From assembly GCA_025716815.1 (NCBI GenBank), contig JAIXMN010000003.1, positions 1,488,001 to 1,552,000 of the forward strand: DNA of 64,000 nucleotides. The letters run 5' to 3'. Both the position numbers and the translations under genes were made by a program. The stretch comes from Dichotomocladium elegans. Lineage: Eukaryota > Mucoromycota > Mucoromycetes > Mucorales > Lichtheimiaceae. Positions 24,865-36,700 of this stretch are shown here, piece by piece; position 1 is the first letter of the stretch; each line of letters opens with the position of its first letter. Below the pieces are notes generated by a model. It worked only from the letters and a program-made list of their open reading frames with translations, searched no databases and was not told the origin of the DNA.

Positions 24865-26322
24865 ATGGTCAAACTCTCTCTTGCTTTGGTTTCTACGTTG
24901 CTCCTCTCGGTCATCCAGGCCGCGCCTGCCTATGAGGACGATAATGACACAACAATTGCGCCGCTATACAAGTCTCCCGATGGCGAGATTATCCGGGATT
25001 CGTACATTGTTGTCCTGAAGGACCAGGTTGATCATATGGCACATTGCGGATGGGTCAACCGTCTCGCCAAGCGGGACGCTCCGCTTGTGGATTATCTGGA
25101 TCGGGACGCCATGCTTGGCGTCCAAAAGACGTATGAACACGGGACTTGGCGCGGCTATGCTGGCCGATTCTCAGATAAGACGCTTGAGGCCATCCGGCGG
25201 TCACCGGAGGTTGCCTACGTCGAGCATGATATGACAATGTATGCCTCCGAACTCCAACGAAATGCTCCGTGGGGCCTGGCCCGTATCTCGCACCGCAGCG
25301 AGCTGTCACTGTGGACGTTTAACAAGTACAACTTCGAGTCGAGGGGTGGCGAAGGCGTCAAGGTGTTTGTCGTCGATACCGGAATCAATACAGACCATGT
25401 CGACTTTGAAGGCAGGGCCAGCTGGGGTGCCACCTTTGCGGATGATGGCGATTTTGATGGCAACGGCCACGGTTCGCACTGCGCAGGCACGATTGCCGGC
25501 AAGCGCTTTGGCGTTGCCAAGCGTGCGCGTCCAGTCGCCGTGAAAGTATTAAATGGCCAAGGCTCCGGTAGTAACTCCGACGTCTTGGCAGGCATCAATT
25601 GGGTGGCGGAGCAGCATCTCCTGGACAGGACCGAGGCGAAGAAGGCCGGCAAGCCCTACAAGGGTGCCGTTGCTAACATGAGCTTAGGCGGCGGAAAATC
25701 GCGTGCTTTGGATGAGGCGGTCAACTCGGTATGAGAATTCGAAAAAATAACCCTTTTGCAATATACTAACGTATCAAATCAGGTTGTCGAAAGCGGTGTG
25801 GTGTTCTCCGTTGCTGCGGGCAATGACAACCGCGACGCCTGCCGCTATTCGCCTGCGGCTGCGGAACAGGCCATTACCGTGGGTGCTACTAACCTAAACG
25901 ACGAGCGCGCCTACTTCTCCAACTATGGCAAGTGTGTCGACGTCTTTGCACCAGGTAAAAAAGACCCCGAAATTGTAAAATGGCAAGTGTCGAACTTGGC
26001 ATGCTAATCGATCCTATAGGTCAAGATATTATGTCCATCTGGAACAGCAACCCCTATGCCACCAATACCATCTCCGGTAAGAAGTGACATGTTAGCTTAT
26101 CTTGACAAAGCCGTGCATTGATGACCATTTTGCTCTTTAGGTACTTCCATGGCAGCACCACACGTCGCAGGCTTGTCGGCTTACTTGTTGAGTCTCGAAG
26201 ATGGCGAGGACATCTCGCCCAAGAAAATCAAGGATAAAGTGGTTGAATACAGCACCCGTGGTGTGCTCAAGAACATCCCTCGTGATACCCCCAATCTTTT
26301 GGTGTATAATAACTTTGAGTAA
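24865..26322 (+). CDS. Subtilisin-like serine protease, peptidase S8 (cerevisin/proteinase K type)
   Basis: This is a secreted or vacuolar proprotease of about 424 residues. Exons are 24865-25728, 25783-25954, 26020-26076 and 26141-26322, and intron 1 has a TACTAAC branch site. A signal peptide is visible ([20 protein letters not shown]). An I9-type inhibitor propeptide follows, with DSYIVVLKD near its start and VAYVEHD near its end. The catalytic triad is complete: Asp in [18 protein letters not shown], His in [14 protein letters not shown] and Ser in [16 protein letters not shown]. The oxyanion Asn is in [14 protein letters not shown]. The size and the lack of a C-terminal extension are like proteinase K and cerevisin rather than kexin. 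Intron positions fall near the Ser and Asn blocks. Whether it acts in the vacuole or outside the cell cannot be told from sequence. Confidence 0.95.
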
Positions 26323-26469
26323 ATAAATAAATAATCGGTTACTGGGACACAAATTTCGCAACGGAGGAAAGTTATGACACATACACAGATCCTCCTTGTT
26401 CTTCAACTTTACCCCAAAATTAGCTAGCCCTATCTTGCGGTACCAATGGCGAAAAAAAAGCATGCCGGA

Positions 26470-26600
26470 GCTATTGAGTGTGGATGGTGGATGCAGAGGC
26501 GTAAACAGCACCTCGACGGAGTCATGATGGGAGATCTGCGCTGGGGTGGGAGGAGCTCCCAAACTGCGGTCACGCCCAAAGCCCTCTGGAGCTGTTTGAA
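26470..26600 (-). repeat. Left arm of diverged inverted repeat
   Basis: Read on the minus strand, this stretch aligns with 28425-28525 on the plus strand. Both share GGGCTTTGG, a GACCG core, GTTTGG, a CTC(C/A)CATCATG-like block and the exact 12-mer CGTCGAGGTGCT. By eye the identity is moderate (perhaps two thirds). The two arms flank the transposase relic at 27.3-28.4 kb. Confidence 0.6.
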
Positions 26601-27059
26601 TTAGACTGGTACTATTATCTGCTGAGGATCTAGAGCATAAGAAGGGCCCAAAAGACGAGGATATGCATGAGGGCAAGGCCAATGAGGTCTTCATACGGAT
26701 GGATGGCAAAACATTCCTCCGGTTCAATGATATCGGGCTATTGCTAGTTGTCATCCAATTCCTGTATCGAGATGGCCAAGAAGCACACTGCCTCTTGTTC
26801 CATCAACCGGAGATGGGCACGTTGCCCAAAAAACATTCCTTGTCTTTCATATTTGGTCTGTAGAAGAAATGTGGTTCTCGCTGCAAGGCGAATGACGGCT
26901 AACACAAGTATTCAAGAATTTGAGGCAAGAATGTCTTTTTCTCTCCAGATAAGTAAACCCTTGGCACTTGATACAACGTCATATCCTGAATGGTGCTTTC
27001 CTTCTTCTCCCCGACGATCTCATATGCGTCTATCCTTGGCAACAAGCTTAGGATGATGT

Positions 27060-27205
27060 CGCACACTCGGCATGTTACCAAACGGTTTTTCTTGAGCCAT
27101 TTCGGTATACGGAAAGACAAAGTCGCAGGATTACAAAAATAAAATCGCGTTTTGCCCAGGGTACGCATGATGACAAATCAAATGCCACATGCATCCACGG
27201 AAACA
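27060..27205. repeat. Dispersed repeat, copy A
   Basis: A segment here (TCGCGTTTTG, then TACGCATGATGACAAATC, AAATGCC and ACATG) recurs with substitutions and small gaps at about 37317-37385. It is non-coding as far as can be seen. Confidence 0.5.
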
Positions 27206-27289
27206 TGTCGCTAACCATCTCTTTTATACACTTTTGCGTTCTGAGATGAGCAACCTACTTTTCTATATAAGATGGCCAAGGCCATGTCG

Positions 27290-28385
27290 TTGATGAAGAA
27301 ATGGACTCCTCTGCCATCCATTTGTTCTCACACTGATTACGTGCGCAGCATATCTTGCAGAGATACTCTGATCTTACTGCATACAGACATTCGGATGAAA
27401 GAAGCGGGAGATCAAGCGCAGTTACACAGCGAACACGGACCAAGACAAGATCAGATTTTTCAAAATGACGATTGAGAAGGACTTGAGTGCATCAGCTGCT
27501 AGGAATCCATGTTCGTTCACCCGGCGATGGGTATTTCATTACGATCAGCACCCTCACAGCATTTTTAACGAAATGTAACGCGATGGGTCGTTCGCGTATT
27601 CTCATTGAGAGCATAAGAGCGTTATTTTAAAATTCGTTGACAAGAGTCCATCCATTGTCCTAGGATAGCGCGGATGGAGCCACTGCTCCAAAGATTTGGG
27701 GGGTCTCAAAGTATCTAAAATGAGGCTCCCTCGATTTATGAAAACCGAATGCAACTTTTCATTGAAGATGGCTCGGTTTCATCCTGTAGATATGAATAGT
27801 GCTGCGAAGATCCAAGAGCGCCTTGACCGGGTACGCAGATGAGACAGGACCGACATCGACTTTAGAAAAAAAAACTGCGTTTTCGTTGACGAGGCTGGAT
27901 CCCATATTGATATGAAATGTAGCGTGAGATGGTCCAAGAAAGGGGCTCCTGCAGCGGTCACAATATTAAAGACAAGAGCAAAGACAACCACAAGCTTGAG
28001 AGCAACCTCAGCATCAGGCATTATTAAATGTAGCTTCAGACTCCTGCAGCCACCATCCAAGAAAAAGAAAGAGGGCAGGTCAATATCAAGTTGCGAACAG
28101 AGGAACTGGAACTGGACATTATCTCAGATTACTTAAGGCTACAATGGACGAGACGGGTACGTATGAACATATGAAGAGCCATCATTTGCTAATGGACAAC
28201 GCACACCTATCCATAAGGCTGACAATACTTTTAAATACATCGAGTATCGAGGATATCGATGTGCTTATCTTCCAACATACTCGCCTGAACTCAATCCAAT
28301 TGAGCAGTTTTGGTCAGCTATCAAGAGCAAAGCAAAATGCGTTTGTTTCCATTCTGCAAACTTGTAATAGTCCGAATCCTCTGTC
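27290..28385 (+). pseudogene. Degraded Tc1/mariner-IS630-type DDE transposase
   Basis: Several separated fragments in all three plus-strand frames match one transposase in the correct order. About 27475-27575 is HTH-like (KDLSASAARNPCSF, then RRWVFHYDQHPHSIF). About 27640-27840 is a second DNA-binding part (KDLGGLKVSKMRL, FMKTECNFSLK, AKIQERLDRVR). About 27870-28040 is the catalytic core start (CVFVDEAGSHIDMKC; WSKKGAPA; KTRAKTTT), with Asp in the VDEAG block. Later come LLMDNAH (about 28187) and SPELNPIEQFWSAIKSKA (about 28287-28345). In-frame stops and frameshifts break it throughout, so it is dead. Divergence from an intact copy is considerable. It belongs to the DDE_3 class common in fungi. 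Confidence 0.8.
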
Positions 28386-28424
28386 GATAATGATATCAGC
28401 CTAATCAAGTGTCTCGAAAGGGTA

Positions 28425-28525
28425 TGGGCTTTGGATGGGACCGTGGTTTGGCTGCACCCGCACAGGCCTCTCACCATGGCTTCGTCGAGGTGCTTTTGTC
28501 TTTGTCTGCATCCTCCGATGCTTCT
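28425..28525 (+). repeat. Right arm of diverged inverted repeat
   Basis: This is the partner of 26470-26600 in inverted orientation, starting just after the transposase relic. Distance between the arms is about 1.8 kb. They may be terminal repeats of the dead element or two unrelated copies of another repeat. Confidence 0.6.
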
Positions 28526-28951
28526 GCCCCTCGTGTTATCGTTGGTCCGTCGTCGTCCTTCCTCGTTCCTTCATCCAACCCTTCCGCCGTCGATGCTCAA
28601 CGGTTCCGGCTCCTCCCTCGTTCCGCCATTGTTATCGCGATGACACATGTAGGTACCTTGAGGTAAGTTGAAGAGTAAGAAGGGGACGGGTATGTCTCGG
28701 GCTCCCTATGGCATGCGACAAATTTTATGTTTTTTATGCGACATTTTATTTTACTATATACGCGTCATAACTTTCCTCCCTTGCGAAATTTTATTTTTAA
28801 AAAAGTAATTCTTGGTGTATATATGTGGCTTAACGGCCTTCAATTGCCCTCCCATTAGCGGAGGTACAATAATTTTTTTTTTTTTTTCATTTGGACAATG
28901 GGAACCCAAAAGTGACGCTTTCTCTTTTCCAGTTCTATTTGCCTGCCTGCC

Positions 28952-30138
28952 ATGGTTGCCTAGTAAGTACAGGCCATTTCCTTCAATCGTTTCGCAGAAG
29001 CAAACAAATATCGCCTTGCCTTGCTTCCACCCCCGCTGTTCTGCCCGAATTCGACGTGCAATGGGTCGCATGGACGTGCGAGAATTTTTTTATTACTTTG
29101 TCTGTCCCAAAGCGATTGACCCTCTATAAGACATGCAGACGTTCTTCTCGCTATCGCGGAAGACAGTACGCAAAAGCAATACATCGGGCGGGCCCCCGGG
29201 GGGAGGGAGTTGTGGGCTTGCAAGCGTTGAGACGCGCCCGCAAAGAATATCAGACAAGGTCACTGACTTGAATGGTTCCCCCACTTTGACAATAGCACTG
29301 TTCCCACTGTCAAGGACATTGAGGTCCCCGAGACCCTCTTGAAGAAGCAAAAGGTTGACGCCAAGGTTGCCGAGAAGGCCGCTGCTAAGGCCGCTCAGAT
29401 CAAGAAGGCAAGTATGAGAAGCGAAGAATGGGACACAACTTGTTTACTGGGTGGAGATATATACAATGGAGGAAACACAACTCACGCTTATCGTATATTG
29501 CATTCATACAGGCCAAGATCGCCAAGCGTCGCGATATCTTCAAGCGCGCTGCCAAGTATCACAAGGAGTACCTTGCCACCGAGCGCAAGGAGATTGCTCT
29601 CCGCCGCCAGGCCAAGTCTAACGGCAACTACTACGTCCCTGCCCAGCCCAAGCTTGTGTTCGTTGTCCGTATCCGCGGTATCAACAACATTCCCCCCAAG
29701 CCCCGCAAGGTCATGCAGTTGCTCCGTCTTCTCCAGATCAACAACGGTGTCTTTGTTCGTCTTAACAAGGCCACCTCCGAGATGCTTCAGCTCATTCAGC
29801 CCTACGTCACCTATGGCTACCCCAACTTGAAGACCATCCGCGAGCTCATCTACAAGCGTGGCTATGCCAAGGTCCAGAAGCAGCGCATTCCCATCCACGA
29901 CAACTCTGTCATCGAGTCTGTCCTCGGCAAGTACAACATTATCTGTGTTGAGGACTTGATCCACGAGATCGCCACTGTCGGCCCCCACTTCAAGCAGGCC
30001 AACAACTTCTTGTGGCCCTTCAAGCTCTCCAACCCTAACAACATGTGGAAGAACCGCAAGTTCAACCACTTCATCGAGGGTGGTGACCAGGGCAACCGTG
30101 AAGAATTCATCAACAAGCTCGTCCAGGCTATGAACTAG
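28952..30138 (+). CDS. rpl7: 60S ribosomal protein uL30 (L7)
   Basis: This is the large-subunit ribosomal protein of the L7/uL30 family, 249 residues. Exons are 28952-28962 (inferred: ATG GTT GCC TA, then a perfect GTAAGT), 29296-29407 and 29512-30138. The basic N-terminal helix reads [14 protein letters not shown], followed by Ala/Lys-rich repeats. The core shows [37 protein letters not shown] and [20 protein letters not shown]. Intron 1 is long for this locus (333 nt), as is common in ribosomal-protein genes. Intron 2 starts GCAAGT after AAG AAG and ends CAG, a GC-AG intron required to keep the frame into [10 protein letters not shown]. Codon choice is strongly biased to C-ending codons, as expected for high expression. 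The gene ends 93 bp from the convergent EST-like gene. The start exon is the only uncertain part. Confidence 0.95.
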
Positions 30139-30230
30139 ACTTCTTTTTACTTTAATAAATTTTGTTGCATAAGGGAAAAAAAAAAATAGCACGCTAATTT
30201 AATAGCCCCAAGTATTACTACTGGTACATA

Positions 30231-33200
30231 TCACCGCTTCTTCCATGAGTGTGTATATGCCGGTTCAAAACTCATATTGCGCACCATTTGGTCCCATTCG
30301 TCCACCGTCTTGACATTAAGTCGTCGCCCCGACTCTGGATCACCAAACATTTCCGTCCACCACGCTAAATTCTCGTCGTTTGTAACCAGGACGAGTTGTT
30401 TTTTCATGTAATAGAGCATGCAGCTAATAATCGGCTGATAGATGCGGGGTACTTGACTGAATTGCGCAGGAAGGACGTCTTCTGCTCCGGCGTCATTCAG
30501 TCTTTCATCCTCCTCACTGCTCTCATCGGTGTCTTCCTCCTCGCTGCTATAGTCACTGTCATCCATGTCACTTTCATCGTCGTAGGTTCTCCGGCGTGAC
30601 CTAAACAGATGATCATCCTCTTCGTCGCTTGTCTCGATCTCAGCCACGACTGCATCTGAATTGTCGTCGTCATCCTCATCCGAAAGAAGTGCATCTACAA
30701 TGTTGGCGCGGCTTTCTTCACCAATCCAATATTGTTCTGCTTGGCTCCACTCACTCAGTTGCTCGCTCACTTTCTGAGTGCGCAGGAACGATGCATGGGG
30801 TGGTGGGTCTCGAATGAGGTGTTCGTCAAGGTATCGGATCGATTCGCGGGCTTGCATGTTCATATGCGACGAGCCCTTCTTATGAAAGTCCAAGGAATCG
30901 ATGGCTTCGAGATCGTTGAGTTAGACAAACTGATCAACAAAATCCCAAAGTCTGTACCTACTTTCCAGAGGAACTACCACTTCCAAAATCGTGGTTTGCG
31001 TGCGGCTATTCGGGTTCACGGTCTGGTTCGCCCATTTCTTAACCTTACCAAGGCCGTCCAGAAACGCAGTGACGTCGAGCACTACTGTGTATACATTCAG
31101 CTCGCCATTGGCTTGCACGCCAGGCAGCGCCGCGGTCAGGTTCATTCTGTTGACATTCTTTTCTAAAGAAGAGACCTGCTCCATGAGCCGCTGTGTGGCC
31201 AAGGCCTTCATGAACCGACTCTGTTGCTGGCGCTATAATGCCATCAGTTTTTCTTTCCTGAAAGTGAACATATACATGACCCTGGTTTCTTTCTTACCTT
31301 GGCGTTCTCATCGAAAACACTGTATTTTTGATCTACCTTGTTATACTGAACAAAGTCGAACGACTGTTTTTTTTTGGATTTTCAAACATAAAACATATTA
31401 GCAAAGACCTGGTCCAATAAAACATACATAGAAGAAGCAATTTCAGAACACTCACAGAAGATTCTGCCAGCTTGCGCACTAGCTCGCGCACACGCCCCCA
31501 CCGAATATGACGTCTGGCATCTACGCTTGATTCATCTGCGCTGCTATAATCCACTTCTTTGAAGAAATCGACAGTAGCATGAAACCGCGCCAACGGAAGG
31601 ACACCGAGAAGCACCAAATCTTCAGAGACGGGGTAAGTGGGAGGCAGGGCATTAACCACCGGGTCTGGGAACATCGGATGTCCCAGCAGGCAGGACACGA
31701 ACGACTGCAAGGCAATAGCCAACCTCCTCCGTTGCTCATTATGACTATTGCTTCCCTGCTGTTGGCCCATCGCACAGTATTGTGCTATCACTGGCAGGTT
31801 ATATGAGAGATAGGTGCACCAGACCGATAATCCCGAGAGTAATGCATATTCCACCATATAGGTCAATCGATGGTACTTCTCCTCAGGTATCTTTCCTTTG
31901 ACGTCGGACCAGCTGTCCTCGGTGGTCCTCACCAATGTCTGCAGTAATCTGAATCCATATTCGAGAAGGCGCATCTGCGCTCCCTGGAGCTGGGACATCT
32001 GCGGCAGGTTGCTCTTGTTCTTCATCCGTTCACCCAAGTCCCAGATCGTAATTACAAGAATTACTACTGTCCGACTAAGCATGTTTTTCAACACTTGAAT
32101 AGTGGATGTGATGGTCTTCGATATCGTCTCATCACCGGGATTGTCAGCAGCAATGGTAATGATATGTCGAATCACAGAATCCAGCAAGATTGGATATTCA
32201 CTAGTGGACATGGTCAGATCCCTCTGTGGAAGCGGATCGCTGTTAATTACCTCATCTCCTCCGTGCCACTGTTGCCAAACATAATCTGTTTGTGTAGTTG
32301 CAGAAACAGTTCGACATATTGCGATATCATTTTTGTTCCATTGCTGTTGCTGACACTGCCATTATTTACTTCTTTAGGATTCGTTGAGAAGCGGATCTTG
32401 GAATAGAATGCTCTGAGATTGTCTCTACCGATTGGGAAAGGGTACTTCATCGCTAAGCTATTGGGAAACAGTATGTGAATGATCAGCAGGACCAAAAAAG
32501 CATGATAATCAAACCTACTTCATGCAATAGTGCCACACCACATCAATTACACTTCCGTTTGAGATAGACACAAGAGCCATCTGGCAATATGGTTTGCCAC
32601 TAAACCGATACACTTCTGCCGCTTTCTGATAACAGTCTTTTGCCGTTTTCCAATGTTCGGCACTCACGCTCTTATCCACCGCTGATGCCCGATATCTAGC
32701 AATGTCACCCATGCAATTGTAGTTCGACTGCAGGATCGTGGCGAGCTGGAAGTCCTCGCTGCTGGAAGACTGACTGGCATTTTGGCGGAACAGATCTGAT
32801 CCAAATGATAAGTTACCACCGCCGCTATCAAACGATCATATCTCAAAACCCACCAATGCCAATGGTTTTTATATCCACATGATGGTCGTTCTTAATCTTC
32901 GCATTTTGATCGCGGTAGAATTTAAATGTGCTATCAATCCTTTTCAGCAGCAACTTCTGTAATCGCTCACGCGTCGCTACATCGCCGCTATCACTGCCGC
33001 GAGGAGGCAACTACATTAGATTAACTTTAGCAACATGACGGCGCCCAACTGACCTGCACGCAAATAATGCATTACGCGCACATGGTTTCGCAATGCCCAA
33101 ACTTACCTTGCGCAGTTTACTGCGGACTTCTTCAATGGCTGGATAACAAATATACCGCCATAACTTATCTTCGACATGATTTGAACCTGCATAGAGCACA

Positions 33201-33752
33201 TCCTCGCTCAAAATGCGACTGTAAATTGACTTCAAGCTATTAAAGAGGGGGAGGATATGGGTCAGTTTCAAGTCTGCAAGATAAAACTAGAAGCTTCTTT
33301 TAACCTTTTGCGCACGTATTGGATTTCTTCCTCCGTCGCCGCGATTTGATCCGCAGCCACTGCGTTGGCACGGCGACCTTGCTCTTTCCCGGGCATATTG
33401 GCATGGTTGATTTTCAATTGGGCTTGCAGCTCACCTAGCTGTCGCTCAAGAGCAGATGCTTCACTATCTCAGGGTGAGTGGGGGGAGGGGCGCAAAAGCT
33501 CATGAGTCCCGGCAGTAGAGTTGGGTTTTCGTTTTTTCTTTTTTACCTCATCAGCTCGGTTAAATCAAAATGGGTTTGGGTAGGATATATATGTTGCTGC
33601 TGCTGCTGCGTATACTCTTGCTGGCGTTGCTGTTTCTTTCTATTTCGTTGCCGTCTACGTCTACGTCGCCGTTGTTGCTGCTGCTTTGGCTGCTGCTTCA
33701 GCGACGAAAGCGGCGAATTCAGGTCTGGAGGAGAAACTGGACTGACTTGCAT
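30231..33752 (-). CDS. EST1/SMG-like protein with C-terminal PIN domain
   Basis: This gene encodes a protein of about 970 residues combining an EST1/SMG 14-3-3-like and helical-hairpin region with a PIN domain, as in SMG5/SMG6 and yeast Esl1/Esl2. Ten exons are inferred: 33752-33547, 33463-33305, 33236-33107, 33010-32854, 32795-32519, 32457-32251, 32221-31456, 31363-31298, 31232-30962 and 30904-30231. The N-terminus is Gln/Arg-rich with an RRRRRRR run. The 14-3-3-like part shows YNCMGDIARYRA, EHWKTAKDCYQKAAEVY and GKPYCQMAL. The EST1 DNA-binding-like part has SEDLVLLGVLPLARFHATVD, followed by RWGRVRELVRKLAES. The PIN domain starts TVVLDVTAFLDGLG and includes VVPLETIDSLDFHKKG and MQARESIRYL, then an acidic Asp/Glu/Ser insertion of about 60 residues. 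A role in RNA decay or telomere biology is inferred from the family. At least the first PIN aspartate is kept; the others were not verified. Confidence 0.85.
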
Positions 33753-36700
33753 TCTTTTTGTTGAAACGCTAATTTCATTATTCGGATCCGAAAAAAAACG
33801 TGTTTCGATGTGTGTATATTGCTTCAATGAAATTGCTTAACGCTTGGACATGGAGATAACCAGTAATAATAGCGCTAGACAGGGTAGTTGAAGAAAAAAA
33901 AGGCGGAATATTTTTTCACTTTTGTTTGGGTTCTTATTGGGGAAAGGCGAAGTTCATGTGCAGTAAGAATGCTTAGGAACTCCGCTTCACCAATCACACC
34001 GTAGTTTCCGCACACCCAGGCTGTATCCTGCATAGGCCTCTTCCTCCCACCCTCCATATGCAAGTTTGTAGGACGGCCATACATTGTAAAACTTCGATAA
34101 GGGACTCATTATATGACTGAGAGAACGGAAGTGTTCCCGAAGAACATTAGATCATGCTGCGTTGTACACCGACGGCATGCAGCGTGGGAAACGAGGTACA
34201 ACTGCCGATGAATGGCGCTAGATAAGCCGTGTCTATTAAATGGCATGTTTCAAGTGCATGCTTAGTACCCGATGTACGACAACTTCCCTAGAATGACATA
34301 TGTTGCGGAACTATGTATGCGCCTTTTTTTTTACGAAACAAATAGGAAGTGTTACTTCCTAACTTCTCAACAAAGGGTCCAGAGAAAAGCTCATGTTGAT
34401 ATATCGGAACTGAAATAAGCTCTCCCTACTGGCGAATATGGGATTTACAGTACACTGATTCCAATGATGGTGCTTAGCTTTCTCTCGAGTTAGCGTATTT
34501 TTAATGCTTTTGGACTAGAGTAAATACTATGATGCATAGCCAAACGTGACCTATAGGTCGTATGTAAGCCAGGACCTCGTGATCTGTATTGTGCAGAACG
34601 CACGTTTAGTGACACATACATTAGCCACCGTTACTGCGGAATAAACTCTAAGCGTCCACCGTATAGACATCTGAATCTCTTATTACCGTACATGGGGTGA
34701 CTTGTATCTCTGGTTGCTTGAGTAACCGTTATTGAGTATCGCAGCAGCAATGACAGATACTGAGGTTACACAGAAGGAGGACAAAATGTTCCTAGATCTG
34801 GGGATGACGTCTAGAGCTTATGGCAACGCTCCTCCTCGTTTTAAGTACGTATATTCATATCACTTCAACCTATGTACGAACTCTACCGCATGAAAAAACG
34901 GATTAAGCTACCTTGACCATCACAAATCTTTCGGTACTCCTATGAAATGGTGGTTCAGATAAGTAAAACTGAAATAACGGATGGGGGTCGCAGCTGAGGG
35001 TCTGTTTTCAAGAATTTTCGCACTCCAAAATTGCCCTTCCTATGTATGCCTGCGGCTTCTGGGGGGGGTGAAGGCTGGGTGTGTACTGTATTTTGCTCCG
35101 AGAGACAGCTACATATGTGATGCTGTCACGCCGTTCATTTATCTTACCCTAAGCTTTTGGGAAATCTTTTACACCGAAAACGATTGCTACAACGATCTGG
35201 ATATCAGTGCACACACTATTCTTTCCGTTGACGACAGAGGCAAATGTACATACATACTGCGAGCTCGAAATAGTCTTGCGGTTTTATAGAATATCAGGCA
35301 TATCATCCAAGTCCACCTGAAGTTAGATACAGCTATGTAGGGACAACAGGAACACGAGTATAAGAAAACACGTTGAACGCCATTTTCTGGAATATGGAAA
35401 AAGGACTCATTCAACAGGTTGAGGCTGCCCTGCGATGATATATAGTCACAGCAAGCGAAAACATTTACATGATTCTCTGTCAATCGCGGAGCGGGCCTTG
35501 TATAATCTGCCATCGCTTCGAGATGTAGCGAGGTTTTCGGGGGCGGGACTGACCAGAAAGAAGGCTAGTGGGTCTCAAAACTAGCCATGGCTGATAGAAT
35601 CTCAACTGACTATCTATAGTAAGAGAATACACGGATGCTCGAATTTAAAAAGATCTGGATTTGTAACCGACTTATAGGGAAAACGTCGCAGTATGCAAGC
35701 CCGTCCTAGATGGTTGCTATATTATATTGAGCAGAATATCTCGGTAATATGCCGCCCGTCTCTGACCATTTACTCTGTCGTCTGTGGGAAGTAATGCTCC
35801 TACTATATTCGTAGAAATTGCGTCCCAGATGTTGAATATGACGATGATGCCTTTGAGGCGTCAATGATAACTTTTCTTTTTTGGATTAAGTATTCTAAGG
35901 CCGATGAAAATAACGGGCATTAATCCAAATATACCAGCAAAAAAAATAGCATTCATGAATCTCATGAAGAGTGCCATGTACGCTGGGGAATATGCGAAGG
36001 ATTTCCGTAAAAATCTCGACGGAGTAAAATTAACAAAGTACATAGACTTCGATATAAGCCTGGCCGAATTCCATTTGCTCTACTGAAGACATATCCATAT
36101 GAGCATTCGTTCGTTTAATTACAATCTGTGCCGGATAAGGTGTATATCTATGCCGATACGTACAAAATCGGTCACCTATCAGTTATTAAGTACTTGTTCT
36201 ATGGGTCTTTGTATTGGCCACAATCCGGCGATCGCTCTAACTAGATCAACTGAGGCATATATCCCAGCGGTTAAAATCGAAAATCCAACCCCATACACAT
36301 CTCCCGGCTTTATTTGTTTCAGTTAGATCAACGTTTTCAGGAACACGTAAGCCCCGGTGCCTTTGACGAAGCTCGTCAGAAAACAGATTTCAGACCTCAC
36401 CAGGGCCCCGTAGCGGTGGTACATTTATTCCCAGTATTGCACGCATTCGGTAAATGTATATTAGTCCACAAGCTTAAGGTATTTTACGTGAGATACTGCG
36501 AATGACATGAGCACCAGTTCTTAACTTTTGCTTTGCTAATATTTTGTTCAACCATGGCCCAGTACGATATTGTCAAGGCTAATCCGAAGAGTTTACAAAA
36601 TACGCGAAGGGCAGGGCTCTTGCGCTGGTACATTGCCTAGGTTTCCCTCAGTGTCTGCAGCGCATCTGCCTTGACGATATTGCTGCTACGTTTTGATGCA

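Larger units (their letters stand above)
26323..27259. other. Repeat-rich intergenic sequence
   Basis: No intact gene. The part at about 26470-26600 is one arm of a diverged inverted repeat, and about 27060-27200 resembles a segment near 37.3 kb. Open frames on the minus strand here (for example 26137-26754) overlap the subtilisin 3' exon and the repeat and do not look like a real gene. Confidence 0.5.

Noticed and set aside
26137..26754. Minus-strand open frame of 205 codons
   Set aside because: It overlaps the subtilisin catalytic-serine exon in antisense and then runs through the inverted repeat. No motif, no upstream signals.
29488..30192. Long minus-strand open frame of 234 codons opposite RPL7
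   Set aside because: It is the mirror of the highly codon-biased RPL7 last exon. C-ending codons remove stops on the opposite strand, and its Val/Leu/Asp-rich translation matches no motif.
33478..33840. Plus-strand Cys/Leu/Arg-rich open frame of 120 codons
   Set aside because: It is antisense to the Gln/Arg-rich first exon of the EST-like gene; the composition is explained by the CAG/CAA and CGA runs on the other strand.
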